DNA from: Phallusia mammillata
Lineage: Eukaryota; Chordata; Ascidiacea; Phlebobranchia; Ascidiidae
DNA: 64,000 nt
Reading direction: 5' to 3'
Assembly (NCBI GenBank): GCA_003260075.1
Contig: QLIY01000111.1
Span: forward strand, 1 to 64,000
Part shown: positions 11,401 through 22,483 of the stretch, in pieces
Position numbering within the stretch: position 1 is the stretch's first letter
Layout of the letters: each line of letters begins with the position of its first letter
Notes under the pieces: generated by a model
Database searches by the model: none
The model's input: only the letters and a program-made list of their open reading frames with translations
Told to the model about the DNA's origin: nothing
Position numbers and translations under genes: made by a program

Positions 11401-14400
11401 GTAAAAAGGATACCGTAATTTACTTACAGGCATTTTCAGTTGCAGTACAGAATCGCAGAGTTGTCTGACTCCTTCACTTCCGATGTCGCATCGTCGCAGC
11501 ACAAGCATTTCGATTTTGTGAAGACAACGAGCCAACGACGTTGCACCCAGATCACCGATCTTGTTGTAGGAGAGGTCGAGTGTCTGCCCCCCCCCCAAAA
11601 AAATAAAAATAAAACACTAAATGCGTATCCAGCATGTAATAAAGATATTCTGATACACGTAATCACGCAACATGGTTACCAAAATCTTTTTGATATTGTT
11701 TACGTAAAAAGGATACCGTAATTTACTTACAGGCATTTTCCCCCCCCCCCGTTTAAATTAAAAACAAGAACATGTTAACACATAACACAGCAGACATAGA
11801 AACACCACACCATATCAGAGTGCCAATTCTGACCTTAACACAATAGGTGCTTCTATTTATCTTTCAAATTATTTGCAATGTGGTAAACATACCATAGCTG
11901 ACATTCTCTTAGGCAACACGGGGTCAACATTTTAAGTCGTTGAAGTGAAAAACATCGTAAAACTTGGGAGCAGAACTATTTTGTTACTAATGGCAAATTA
12001 TTTTGTTTTTTGGGTGGCAAATAAATCTGTTCATAAGGTCGCGTTCTGCTTTTCGTTGTGTTGTGACGTGCTTGCGTTCCATTCTTTTTTCCTTTGTTTG
12101 TCGTGCAATGTACTAGTCACATTCAGTGTTATTTACCCTGAAGAAGACGACCTGTAGTAGGACGTCGAACCGTCGGAATAAAATTACATTTGCCAGAAGA
12201 GGTCTACAAACTTGAAACAAAGTACACATTTATACAGTAAATACTGAGTCAAATCTCCTTTTACTGGTCGCTGATGGAAGAGATGTGACAAAAATGACTT
12301 TGACGTTTTGTTTCGTTTTATCTGCTCTGTCTTTTCCCAGCTTTTTTTAATTATTTGCAGGAACTCATGTTAAACTATCTTTTTGAAATCAAGGTTGCAA
12401 ACTTTTACATTCACCCGTTTGGCGATAGGAAGATTGTTTGTTACAGCGCAAATTAAACCACACCAATATCGGGTTAGCTCTGAGTTGAAGCACGATGGAA
12501 AACTATTAAACTAGTTTTGCTATTTGAATCAACCACTTTGTCATACATATTTCACTAAATTTGGTTATGTCGCAAAGATTTTACATTTTCCTTAGTATAA
12601 CATGGTTCTGGAAGCAAAATCGCAGCAAATCATAAACGCAGTAATAGGCCTACCGGGCTGGCTCTGTGTTGAAGCACGTAGGAAAGGTTTTCGATGTCAT
12701 CTGGAAGGAGAGATAAACGACTGAGGTCGAGCTCATCAGGAAGTAGTGAAGCAACAGATGAGGTAATGTCATTTGACTCATGAGCCCAGCTACACACTCG
12801 CATTATGTTTGCTGTGCTCATTTCAGTCAATAATTCGGTTAGCAAGTCTTTTTTGAGTACCCCCCCCCCCGCATTATGTTTGCTGTGCTCATTTCAGTCA
12901 ATAATTCGGTTAGCAAGCCTTTCTTGAGCAACCAATCTTTGCCGGAACTTGCAGCGACAAGGTTTTCAAGACTATTGAAAACCCAAGAATCGCAGATTCC
13001 GAAAACAAATTTGGAAACTACTTCCCATCTGTCTTTGCTAAGTTGTTTAAGCTGCTTTTTGAATTCCTTTAAAGGCATGATCATCATCAGGTAGAAGGCG
13101 GCAAAAAACTCCTGCCAGGTGAGGTGAGAAAAGTATCTTACTTTGTGTCCATCTAATATCGTCAGCTTGAGACTTACTTGCTTTGTTATTGATGTGGTAN
13201 ACTTGCTTCGTTACTGATGTGGTAAGGAATGCTTCGGCTGTGGAAGGTCTTATTCCAGCATTTTTAAAGTTCTTGCCTTTAAATAGCAACCTGCCCTCAA
13301 GAAATGCATCCCAAGCCATTTTGGCCAGTTTGTCTAACTCGCATTCTTGGCCCTTCAGATGATCTGTTGTGACGTATTGGCTACAAGTGAAAGCAAGAAC
13401 TCGTGTGAGCGAAACAAACTGAATATTTCCATCGTAATTCACTAGGTAATTGAGTGTCAATATGAAATTGACAGGAACATAACAGTATGCAAATACATTA
13501 GGGTTTCGGACAAGTTTTTGGTGTATAACATCATATTTGATTCCACATATCTGACGTCCGAGTTCATTCTGTGATGTTGGAGTTAAACCAAGTATCTGGA
13601 CGATAAACTTTGGTCGGTATGAAGGATGGAGCTTGTATAGTTGAGCTGGTCGTGATGTAAAAATCTTTCGAGCTCGTGGAAGGAGGTTTCCTCCCGCCAA
13701 ATGCTTTAGGTAACTTTCTGCAGAATTTTTTCCGTGTAATAGTGGTTTCGATACCAAGCTGGAAAATGATTTAAATACTGCCTCATCAAAACCATCGAAA
13801 ATGATCAAAACATGAGGATCATTGCAAATGGCAGCGAGTATAACGGTTGCCTCATCAGGTGTGCAGATCCAATCCGACAACAGGGTGGAAATGAGAAACT
13901 GAAGAAGTGTCATCTCACCGTTGAACTTAAGAAACCTGATCACAATGTAAAAGATAAACGATACTCTTCCACCCAACTGTCCTTCTAATGCTTGCAGGGC
14001 CCACATTTTTGCTGAAGTAGTTTTTCCTATTCCAGCTTGACCAACCACACCAACTATATTCCCATGCTTTTCGATGTAGTTTTGTTTTGCTTCCATTTTA
14101 TGCGCTTTGAACTTTTTCTCTGCCTCTTGTTGTGTAGTTTGTTTTGCGCAAACGAAAATTTCATTACCGGTTATGTCACTTTTTGGTGTTTTGTAAAGTT
14201 CCTTTTTGTAGTGATAATGTCCTTCTGCTTGAAACCCGTCCCTAATTTTTTTGGGTTTGTTGATTATGGCAACGGGGACGGGTTTTATTGGTTGGTCTAA
14301 AAACTCAGCTAATGACGATTCATCACTAGCTGTGGCTTTTACTTCTCTCTTTAGTCGAGACATCAATTCTTCACCTAAACAAGAAAAACTCAGTGAAACA

Positions 14401-15291
14401 AAAATCGCAGCACGCCGGTATACACCAGGCAATAATATTGAGTGGCAATTTTAAGTAGATTTTTTTAAATAAACAAACAAAAAATGCTCTTACATATTTT
14501 ATTTCCCGTGGCTTGTGTTGCTTTTTGATGTTGACTTGCAGAAGACTGGGCGGATGTAGATTGGTTTATTGCTTTCCTAGGATGTGTTGCACTAGCACGG
14601 AGGTTTTCTGGTTCCGTGTTGAGTGATGAAGTCGGCTGGTTGTGGCAAGTTTGTGGTTGATATGATGTGGGCGGGGTTTCATCAAAGATGTTTGGCGAAG
14701 TTTCTTCCTTCCAAGCAACTGGTGCAGGTGGTTGTGTTGACGTGTGGGGTTGTTCTTTTGTTAAGTGAACTGTTTGCCGTTGCTGAACAAGGGTATAATA
14801 GTTGTGTTGATGAAGTTCTACTGGTGCGTTGTACATTGATCCAGCTATGTGGGTGATTGTGTCTCCAAACTGTGGCGCTTCTACGCTCTCCTGCAAAGCA
14901 CGAAACATTTTTAAACCAACAACTGAATTTGGTCCGAATTTCTTACCATGTTTATCACTGCAGTTTCGTTATTGACTGGATACATTTGAGCAGAATGTGG
15001 TTGTGGCAAAACATCTCTTGATTGTTGTGGTATAACTTCACCATATTGTGGGGGTAAGGGGACAACGTCACCGGAGTGTTGTGGCTTGATTTCTTCAGAT
15101 TCCTGGGGCAGTCTGGTTGGGGTTTCAACAACAGCCAATTCTTGGGTCAAGTTGGGCTGGGGTCGGTCTTGTAGATTCAGCGAAACAGTCGAATTAGAAC
15201 ATTCGTTTTCAGGTTGGTTTTCGGCCATGGTTGCACGCATAGGATTTTGTTTTATGTGAAATAACCTGTTGGTGGACAAGTTGTACAACAT
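8290..15291 (-). CDS. NLR-like protein (NACHT + leucine-rich repeats)
   Basis: Likely a cytosolic NOD-like receptor, an ATP-dependent innate sensor. Exons in order of translation: 15291/15228-14947, 14890-14494, 14374-12654, 11586-11428 (5' end lost), 9378-9214 and 8454-8290, all with GT-AG junctions and matching phases. Either ATG 15291 or ATG 15228 (MAENQPEN) can be the start. The first two exons encode about 226 residues rich in Gln, Pro, Ser and Thr; no death, CARD or pyrin fold is evident. Then come NACHT (Walker A GQAGIGKTT, Walker B HVLIIFDGFDEA), the NLR signature HLTWQEFFAAFYLM, and ribonuclease-inhibitor-type LRRs. Estimated length is about 930 residues if no LRR exon is missing. 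Two assembly duplications break the NACHT exon. The neighbour upstream is a divergently transcribed GPCR about 8 kb away. Confidence 0.85.
9214..9378 (-). CDS. NLR internal LRR exon
   Basis: 165 bases, phase 0 at both ends. It begins LKRLDLSGNKISNVGASSSV and ends LCDSVLQLNKP before GTAAG. Two LRR half-units are visible (LxxLDLSxNKI and VERMVLIDCKIGSEGLRLL). It is closely related at the DNA level to the exon at 11428-11586, including the shared words GGAAGTGAAGGA and CTCTGCGATTCTGTACTGCA, and the similarity continues into the downstream intron. Confidence 0.85.
9379..11427 (-). other. NLR intron (no further gene seen)
   Basis: Intron between two LRR exons. It holds the G10 tandem repeat at 10482-10699, a single N at 10700 and an A-rich Lys-codon-like stretch near 10890-10940. 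About 120 bases after the 11428 exon match the intron after the 9214 exon. Open frames such as those at 9508-10351 show no domain or splice context. Confidence 0.55.
10482..10700 (+). repeat. Tandem direct repeat with G10 joint, ending at single N
   Basis: AGATTGCGAAGCACTGAATT and the following bases (10482-10592) recur from 10604 after ten G (10593-10602), with a few substitutions. The second copy runs into a single N at 10700. The strand of the filler runs changes from G to C after this N, so it probably marks a contig orientation change. Confidence 0.7.
11288..11750 (+). repeat. Duplicated intron/exon edge with C-run joints
   Basis: 11597-11739 repeats 11288-11436 (intron plus the last bases of the LRR exon), framed by C runs at 11587-11596 and 11740-11750. 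The first run cuts the 5' end of the LRR exon; the second ends the repeated copy inside the exon. These are allelic contig ends, not a real extra exon. Confidence 0.7.
11428..11586 (-). CDS. NLR LRR exon, 5' end lost at a gap
   Basis: 53 codons are visible: QTLDLSYNKIGDLGATSLAR and on to LCDSVLQLKMP, then GTAAG. The sister exons have 55 codons, so the first two codons and the acceptor are missing at the C10 filler. One LRR plus a second half-unit, RI-type. Other LRR exons could be hidden between here and the NACHT exon. Confidence 0.8.
12105..12215 (+). ncRNA. Hammerhead-like repeat, copy 1
   Basis: Core on the plus strand: CTGAAGA at 12138-12144, one A, then a hairpin GACG-A-CCT...AGG-A-CGTC, then GAAC. 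This matches the order CUGANGA - stem II - GAAA of a hammerhead ribozyme, with one core change (GAAC for GAAA). Flanks ATTCAGTGTTATTTACC and ATTACATTTGCCAGAAGAG are shared with copies at 51903 and 25378 (minus). It lies in the NLR intron, antisense to the gene. Ribozyme activity is inference; the dispersed repeat itself is plain. Confidence 0.4.
12654..14374 (-). CDS. NLR NACHT exon, broken by two assembly duplications
   Basis: Large exon from CEELMSRLKRE to QHRASP. Walker A GQAGIGKTT near residue 338, Walker B LIIFDGFDEA near 418, and HLTWQEFFAAFYLM in the winged-helix/superhelical region; the end starts the LRRs (ELDLSRLSLLPDD). As assembled the frame breaks twice. At 13200 a 24-base segment is present on both sides of an N, and at 12800-12925 a 60-base segment is present on both sides of 11 C. 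The assembled 1721 bases minus one period of each repeat (25 and 71) leave 1625 bases, which is 2 plus 541 codons, in phase with both neighbours. The gene is therefore probably intact in the animal. Confidence 0.85.
12800..12925 (+). repeat. Duplicated exon segment with C11 joint
   Basis: GCATTATGTTTGCTGTGCTC and about 40 further bases occur at 12800-12859 and again from 12871, separated by C at 12860-12870. Copies differ at a few sites. It lies inside coding sequence and shifts the frame. Confidence 0.8.
13176..13224 (+). repeat. 24-base duplication across a single N
   Basis: ACTTGCTTTGTTATTGATGT and four more bases precede N at 13200 and are repeated after it with two substitutions. Contig ends that overlap by 24 bases were abutted with one N instead of merged. 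Confidence 0.8.
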
Positions 15292-18200
15292 GTAGTTGAA
15301 AAGATCGTTATTGATTTTTTAAGACAATTTTTGTTAAACTGCAATGACTCATCATAAACATGACGTACATACATATATTAAACTGTACGTTCAATTGCTC
15401 CATATATGTATTATACGGTTGATAAAATTTTGTTAGTCATTATGATTCTTGACTAAAACTCTTACCGTAGCTAATCAACGTATCGGGCCCGCTGGGAAGT
15501 ACATAAAACGCAAAGGTTGAAAAAATAGCCGCAACACAAATACAAAAACATGTGGCTGAACCGGTTGGGTGCATGTGGGAAAATCAAACTTTGGAAGGAT
15601 CAACTTTGGAGAAATAACTAACATGTGCGTAAATTTAAAAAGGTTTGAAGCACTTTTTTATTTCCAAATGGGTCGAACAAACCAGTGTTGGACAGAAAAG
15701 TACAAAAAAGGGATATCGTATAAGGACGAGGGAGGGAAAGCCAAAATTGGTGACATATAACTGAACACGTTTAACAAGATTATACTTCAACCTCCTTATA
15801 ACAGAATCAAAACTAGGTTACATTTGTGACATTTATTATTGTTTTTAGCGTAAACTTGTGTGGTCCTAAATGCTGCTAGCACGAGATAAGCAACGGTGAA
15901 AAGGTTTTTACTGACATTTATTGTGAACATGTTGGATTTTAGATTCTACTAAATAGGTTACCGACCCCTGGTTTACGATGTCACCACGACCGTTTCTCAA
16001 ATATCGCTATCGCTCGTCCGCTAACAATGCAAACAGTTACAAAGCAACGGTACGTTTGAACACACATTCTTAGGTGTATTCCGTCGTAAATCAAAGTTGA
16101 TTAACGATCACATGACGTTTTATAGCAAGTGGGGATATTTTGAAGACTTGCAACGCAAATTCTAAATCGATGCTTACACATTTTGAGTCAAGACGTTTTC
16201 TTCTGACAATTATTTGATGCCACTGCTCTGTTTTGCAAAGTCACAACCGCTTAACTGGGAAATTTATACAGCGGTTTGATATTTCAGCATTAATAAAACA
16301 AGCCATCGTCAAAAATAACGTCGATTTTGTGTTTCATGATGTCGTTTTATTGGTACTGGAATAATCACCCTGTCCGAATCTTTACTGAAACTTTATTGCT
16401 TAGGTTTGTAACACAAACGTTAAGTTTTAAAAAGGAACCGACTGTTACGCAACTAGAAAACAATTCTTTCAAAGCGATATGAATAAAAACCTGATTTAGC
16501 TACGTAATAAACAATGTCAAAGCAATGAGCTTCGTAAATTTGCAGTTCGTGAACACATCCATAGTATTACGTTGTACTGACCTGGACAAAAAGAAAATGT
16601 CAACCTACGCAACGAAAAAACGCATTTGAGCTGTTTGTAACAGTTTTATCAGTTGTCGAAACAGGAATACTTTGTCAGTAAAATTAGGTTTGAAATAGCC
16701 AAAGCAATATTTTGATTGCAAGGTAGTGTATGTCTGGTCCTGAACGCTGGTAGAACACGATAAGAACCCCCCCCCCCTGCAAGGTAGTGTATGTCTGGTC
16801 CTGAACGCTGGTAGAACACGATAAGCAACAAAACGTAAGTTTTAAACCGGCATTATATGTATGGCGTACACCGATTGTAGCTTCTACAAAAGGGTTTTTG
16901 ACATCGGTTTACGATGTCGCCACAACTGTTTTCTAAATATCGCCCCTCTCATCAGTTAACAAAACAAACAGTTACAAAGCAACAGTGTTTTAAAACACAA
17001 GCGAGGTCGTAAAAAACATCGATTGATTGTGGCATGTCATTTTTCAGCACGAAATACAATTTTGGCAATTAAGGGAAGTTTGCCACAGGTCGAGGCCTAG
17101 TGCCACAAAGACATTTAAAAGCTTTTTTTAGCGTTTTACTTCAGCTTTTTAGTAGTGTCGTAAGTCCTGATTTACGACGACAGGATCGATTTGACAAACA
17201 TCGAGACTGTTTGTCGCCCAACGGCGCAAATTTCCAAAGCTGTAAACTAATTTGGCAACGACATATAGAATATTGTATACTCCCACAAGCCGTGAGGCAA
17301 TGTTAGAGTCTGACAGTAAAACCAGTCGGAACATTTCGTAACAGGACTCTGTTATTAACAAGTCATGCTATTGTATCGCCATTTCACTCAACGTCATTTT
17401 TTGATTTAAAGTTTACTTATATATTGACCCTCTTTGCTCACGTTTCCAACCTGGTTAGTAAATGATTTGTGACTAATAAAAACCCCTTATTTTTTTGAAA
17501 AAACTTAACACAGGTACACAAAACAACGCAGAACAATTTCACATAATTATACAAATTTACACATTGCATGTTTAGATACGATGATGACATTTAAACAGTC
17601 ATCTTTGCCTTTACGCAAAATCGAAAATAACTTGGTATGTAGAGCTTGTAAAGAAAACGTTATACCTCCAAAATGTAATGTAATTAAAGTTCTCAGCTCT
17701 GAAAAAGCTGTGAATGCCCGAAAAGAGTTTATCCTCCAAGTCCAGTGGAAACAGTTTTATAGAATATGTTTGAGTCGAATTGTGCAAAACAACATCAGTG
17801 AGCAATGACACAAACGTTAAAATCTGTCATAATATTTGAGTCAATTATATACATTAACAAAACATTTTCAGAACCCACAAACTTACCACGTAAAACGCGA
17901 TATTACAGTTTGGGTCTAGCACACATAACAAATATTGATGGTAACTGTGAAGGTATTAACTTAACAACATAGAAGCAAGCTCAAAGTTTACAAACTTTTC
18001 GTTTACAACATAAGAACGACATTTTCCTAAGCAGCAATTACTGTTTGGCTATTCACATGTAAACATTGCTACCTGAGTAAGTAACGCATCACGTGGTCGT
18101 TTGAATTGACAAAACTTGAAATAAAAGTTTAAGAATTTAACCCTAATGTCGCGTATTGCAACCTTATTCACAACTGAAACACTATCCTTGTTTTACCTAA

Positions 18201-18519
18201 TAAAGCAATTAACAGAATCTTACTGATTGCGGTCGACAACGCAGTGAAAGAATGTTACATTCTATTTGGCAGGTCATACCCTAAGTCAGGCAACAAACAT
18301 GAAAAGGCAGCTGAATAACATGCGACCCGCTGAGACACTGAGGTACAGAACCATTCACATTAGAGTTTCACCTGATTTAGCTTGCTAAATGCCGAGAGTC
18401 TCGGCTAATGTGTCCATCGAATTTGATCGACATTTGCTTCAAAACCTAAAAAGTTAAGAATAATAAAATTCAAATCTTCGCAAAGACGTTCTTATTACAG
18501 TAAACACAAAAAAATAAAC
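15292..18519. other. Intergenic between divergent genes, degenerate local repeats
   Basis: No exon recognised. Segments around 15850-16100 and 16790-17030 are diverged copies of one another (shared words ACACGATAAGCAAC-like, GTTTACGATGTC, CAAACAGTTACAAAGCAAC), and a weaker third copy may lie at 17100-17250. This suggests an old repeat of about 0.9 kb period. The promoter of the minus-strand NLR-like gene should lie at the left end, but no core element can be assigned. Confidence 0.45.
16719..16825 (+). repeat. Tandem direct repeat with C-run joint
   Basis: GCAAGGTAGTGTATGTCTGG through AACACGATAAG occurs on both sides of 11 C at 16767-16777. Overlapping allelic contig ends. Confidence 0.75.
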
Positions 18520-19010
18520 ATCAAGTTTTGCGCTGAATTTCTACTAAAAAGAACAAAACTTGTTTTTCTGAAAACGCATTGATCAAACGACTGCAGCCAC
18601 GAGACACAGCTGGGCGCTGATAAAACTAACACCATCAGTTAGTTTGTGACGCAAAAACAGGCGCCGATACGTCATCACACAGTGGCGCTTATAAATGTCT
18701 TCAGCAACCAATACAAAAAGTGCAAGCGACTTGTAATAGCAAACCGTCGCGTTTAAAGGAAGTAACAAGTAAAAATGTTCCGGATGTAACGTAATATTAC
18801 ATTCAGTGTCCCGGATGGTCCGTGATTCGTGAGTCGGTTGTGATTTTACACAACCTGCTCAATCGCGACATCAAGTGTTTATTTACCCTTTGTTCGTTAC
18901 CTGATTTCTAGTGACCCCCCCCCCGTCGGTTGTGATTTTACACAACCTGCTCAATCGCGACATCAAGTGTTTCGTCTCGCGACATCAAGGCAGTTTCAGG
19001 TTTCTGTAAA
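18520..19010 (+). repeat. Dispersed repeat, copy 2, with internal C10 joint
   Basis: Collinear with 2841-3240 (see there). Inside it, GTCGGTTGTGATTTTACACA to CATCAAGTGTTT is present at 18834-18883 and again from 18925, separated by unmatched bases and ten C at 18915-18924, another assembly joint. Confidence 0.65.
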
Positions 19011-19349
19011 CGCCCTTTGGAAAAGAAACAATCTTATCGCGATAATTTTAGCTCAAAACACTACACAATGATGTTTGGTTCTGTCCTGGCCATAATCCTT
19101 TATCTAATGACAATAATCTGGCTTATGTTGAACGGTGCTTTTTGTAATACAGTCACTGAAGTTTTTCTCCTGATTTGTTTTGGCGAAATAAAGAGGAACA
19201 AGACAAAACGGAGATCACGGGTAACTCAAATATTTTCTACCGTGGGTGATTTTGCGTCACACGGCAAGCTCGGATACGTCACAATGTATGTATGTCATCA
19301 AAAGTTGTCGGATGTTTATTAATTCTTACTGGCGCTCCAGGTACATTTT

Positions 19350-19472
19350 TGACTGGAAAATTTGGACACTGCTTTAACGACAAGCCGGTACAGCGTACTC
19401 GTAGATCCCCCCCCCCTTGAACGGAAAATTTGGACACTGCTTTACCGACAAGCCGGTACAGCGTACTTGTAG
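19350..19472 (+). repeat. Tandem direct repeat with C10 joint
   Basis: GGAAAATTTGGACACTGCTT through ACAGCGTACT-GTAG occurs before and after ten C at 19407-19416, with three visible substitutions. Confidence 0.75.
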
Positions 19473-19913
19473 GTTGTGCTCTACCCTTCCTATGATAACA
19501 AATACACTGGCGAACACCTACAATTGCAAGCTCATGTTACTTTAATTAAAAAAGTAAAACAGTATTATGCGCGTTACTAAATCGTGCGTAAGTTGCATTT
19601 AAATGTCAACCTGATCTCACACCAAACGTCGCTAAAGAGATAACCGATCCAAGCACCGTTCAACAAAAAAGACTCTCTCTTGTGAGCCAAGAATAAAGAC
19701 AACGTGTCATATATTTAAAGTTTAATCAGCAACGTATTGGAACGTCACGAAGTAATTGCGTTCGAAACAGGAGTGAAAAGGCAATAACAGTTATAGTAAT
19801 AAAAACTACCAAAACACAAACAAACAACAAATTACGAAAATATAAGTCACGGTTTTCGTTTTATATGCCTGAAAATCGTGGCACTATTATGACCTTTCGC
19901 GCCCCACGTCGTG

Positions 19914-20197
19914 GGTAGAGCTACTAACACCATGTCGCAAATGACAACCAAAGTCGATTAGGGGGCGTAAAGATCCCCCCCCCCACGGTTTTCGTTTTAT
20001 ATGCCTGAAAATCGTGGCACTATTATGACCTTACGCGCTCCACGTCGTTTGTAGAGCTACTTACACCATACCGCAAATGACAACCAAAGTCCCCCCCCCC
20101 CCACCCCGACCCTAATAGCCCTAACCGTGAGCATTTTTGGAGATATAACCCAAACGACTTTGGTTGTCATTTGCGTTATGGTATAAGTAGCTCTACC
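19914..20197 (+). mobile_element. MITE with GGTAGAGCTAC ends, split by two C-run gaps
   Basis: Inverted ends GGTAGAGCTACTAACACCAT and its complement at 20178-20197, flanked by near-identical 8-base target duplications ACGTCGTG (19906-19913) and ACGCCGTG (20198-20205). The interior word CCCTAATAGCCCTAACCGTG and the following ATTTTTGGAGATATAACC are shared with the intact relative at 31491-31763, so both belong to one family. The 8-base duplication suggests an hAT-like superfamily. C runs at 19975-19984 and 20091-20102, with a repeated left arm, are assembly joints. Confidence 0.65.
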
Positions 20198-20363
20198 ACG
20201 CCGTGCGTCTATTAATTGCTGACATATTACGCGTGATAACGTCATCGCATCCTGCCCTATAGAAGCAGCGCGTTGAGCTCGTGCCGCATTGAAATTAATC
20301 GTGGCTGTGGTTTAGAATTTGTAGGACAGGCGTGAATAAAAAGTAACAACTGTTTAGTGTCAA

Positions 20364-20733
20364 AACTCAGTTTCTTGTGCAAGTTTGTCAGACTTTACGG
20401 TGTGATTTATTTCTACATACACAAAATCTTAAGCAATATTTATGTTTCTTGAATCAACTGAGTAGCAATCATTGTCATAAAATACAGAACAAGTTGCATT
20501 TTCAGACTAAGTTGCTTGTTACTACTAGCCGGTTACCACTATATCCCCCCCCCCAACTCAGTTTCTTGTGCAAGTTTGTCAGACTTTACGGTGTGATTTA
20601 TTGCTACATACACAAAATCTTAAGCAATATTTATGTTTCTTGAAGCAACTGAGTAACAATCATTGTCATAAAATACAGAACAAGTTGCATTTTCAGACTA
20701 AGCTGCTTGTTACTACTAGCCGGTTACCACTAC
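20364..20733 (+). repeat. Tandem direct repeat with C10 joint
   Basis: About 180 bases beginning AACTCAGTTTCTTGTGCAAG and ending CCGGTTACCACTA occur on both sides of ten C at 20545-20554, with a few substitutions. Confidence 0.75.
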
Positions 20734-22483
20734 GGACATGGTGTTATATAAAGTTGACCATAGAAAGTTATCGAGCTTATTTTGTTACCATTACTTGACA
20801 GCACAAATGTTGTCAACTTGGGTCACTCAAGAGCGGTCAGAATTGTGTTTTATCTAAAATGATATCAGACCTAATAAGCTATAGCAGAAAAAGATCTAGC
20901 CGTTTTCATCTAAGTTTATTTACTTATGTAATTATGTTCCCGGTATGATTTTCAATTCGGTTAAGCTGTGTCTCTGAGTCAAACTTTCCGCTTTGATGTG
21001 TTAGGTTTTGCATTCTTGTCCCGAAAATTTTCAAAAAAAGGATTGATAGGTTTTTGTGAAAGCGACTACTTAAGTGTAGTGTTGTATAGTTGGTGTAGCC
21101 GATTTGCAAACTATAAACAGTAAGCAAATATGCTCTAACCCTTGATTCACATAAGAATTATCACAATGTCTGACATAGTAGGCCTTCGGAAACACGAATT
21201 AAATTTAAATCAGAAAAAAATCCGTGCGTTTTCGTGTAATTGATAGCTCAGCTGGGTACGATTCTTATTTATCAGAAAATGTTACTGATCCTGGTGGAGA
21301 TTAAACAGAATCCAACGATTAGTCAGATCAAAGGCAGACAAATATTACAATATTTGTTTTAGACCACCTATGTAGATGAACTGTTTGTAAACTTCTAAGG
21401 ACATATTTTTGCACAAGAGCAGGTTAAACCCACTTGGCCGGGCATTTCCTATTATTTTCACTTTCTGCATGCTGGGACAACCAATTTTGACATGCGCTAA
21501 TCAGGAAGTTGAGGTTACTGAGAGCGAACCCGACACTGCGTTACGTCAGTGGAAATTTTCATAAACCACAATCACCCAGAAATGTTACAAGCGAATTTTG
21601 TTTACCACAACTAAGCGGCACACGCGACCAAGAATTGTTCTTTACATAATAAAATCAACAGACAAACTATTGTGTTTTCACGGCAGTGCTTAGATTAGGT
21701 GGACAAGCTGCAAATGTTTGATTTTTTTCGATTAAGCTAGGAAAGACATTTCGGGCTTTGCAATGTTCCTTTAAATTAAATGACGTAGTACGCTGCTACA
21801 CGGTTTACGTCACGATGTGAGATATTTCGAAACAAATATAGAAGATATATCGTCTGTAAGCCTACATGCGTTGCATCAGCCACAAAATACAAAATTAATC
21901 GTTCAGAGCATTACTGGTGATGAGGTGGATTTGCAAATTAGAGATTAATTTCACTTACTTGCAAAGTTGAACGGAAAAATTACATCAAGAGACAAACAGG
22001 TCAATCCAAAAGATGCTGCAATTATAAATTGCTATTTTAATTAGGTTAATAGTCGTTTTTAACTCTAATTATATTGCTTTTTTGTTAATTTTTTTGGAAT
22101 GATGACGAGTAAATGAAGCAGAATAATAGATTTAAAGAACACGAAATGATGAAAGGCGTTAGAAAATTTTGTTTTTAATCCGATTTGAGCAAAGTGTAAC
22201 TTTATTTCCGTTATCTTTTAAAAACCTTATAATTAAAACGAAAATACATTGAAACCTTGTAGCCTATATATTATACAATGTTCTGTTTTCCTTGTTTTAA
22301 CTTGACAAAATAATTCTTTTGACAGGTTTTCCAAATTAAAAAAGAAAAAATGTAAAACAATATATTCATTGAATAAAGTTTATGTTACCAGTAGGAATTA
22401 TGATAAAAATCTACAATGTAACTTCCATCACGTTTCTGCTACTTGGAGCCATGGAACTTGGTAAATAAATTCGGTGTTGTAAA
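20734..22483. other. Intergenic, no gene seen
   Basis: AT-rich sequence upstream of the GPCR gene. No recognised exon. The missing first exon(s) of the GPCR, with a signal peptide, may lie here or in 23267-23489, but I could not pick them out. Confidence 0.45.

Noticed and set aside
11597..11739. An extra LRR exon/intron copy
   Set aside because: Near-identical to 11288-11436 and framed by filler C runs; it has only the exon edge, so it is an allelic contig overlap.
13047..13199. C-terminal stretch SKSQADDIRWTQSKILF as part of the NLR protein
   Set aside because: It is read in the wrong frame after the N at 13200. The alternative frame gives the NLR signature HLTWQEFFAAFYLM.
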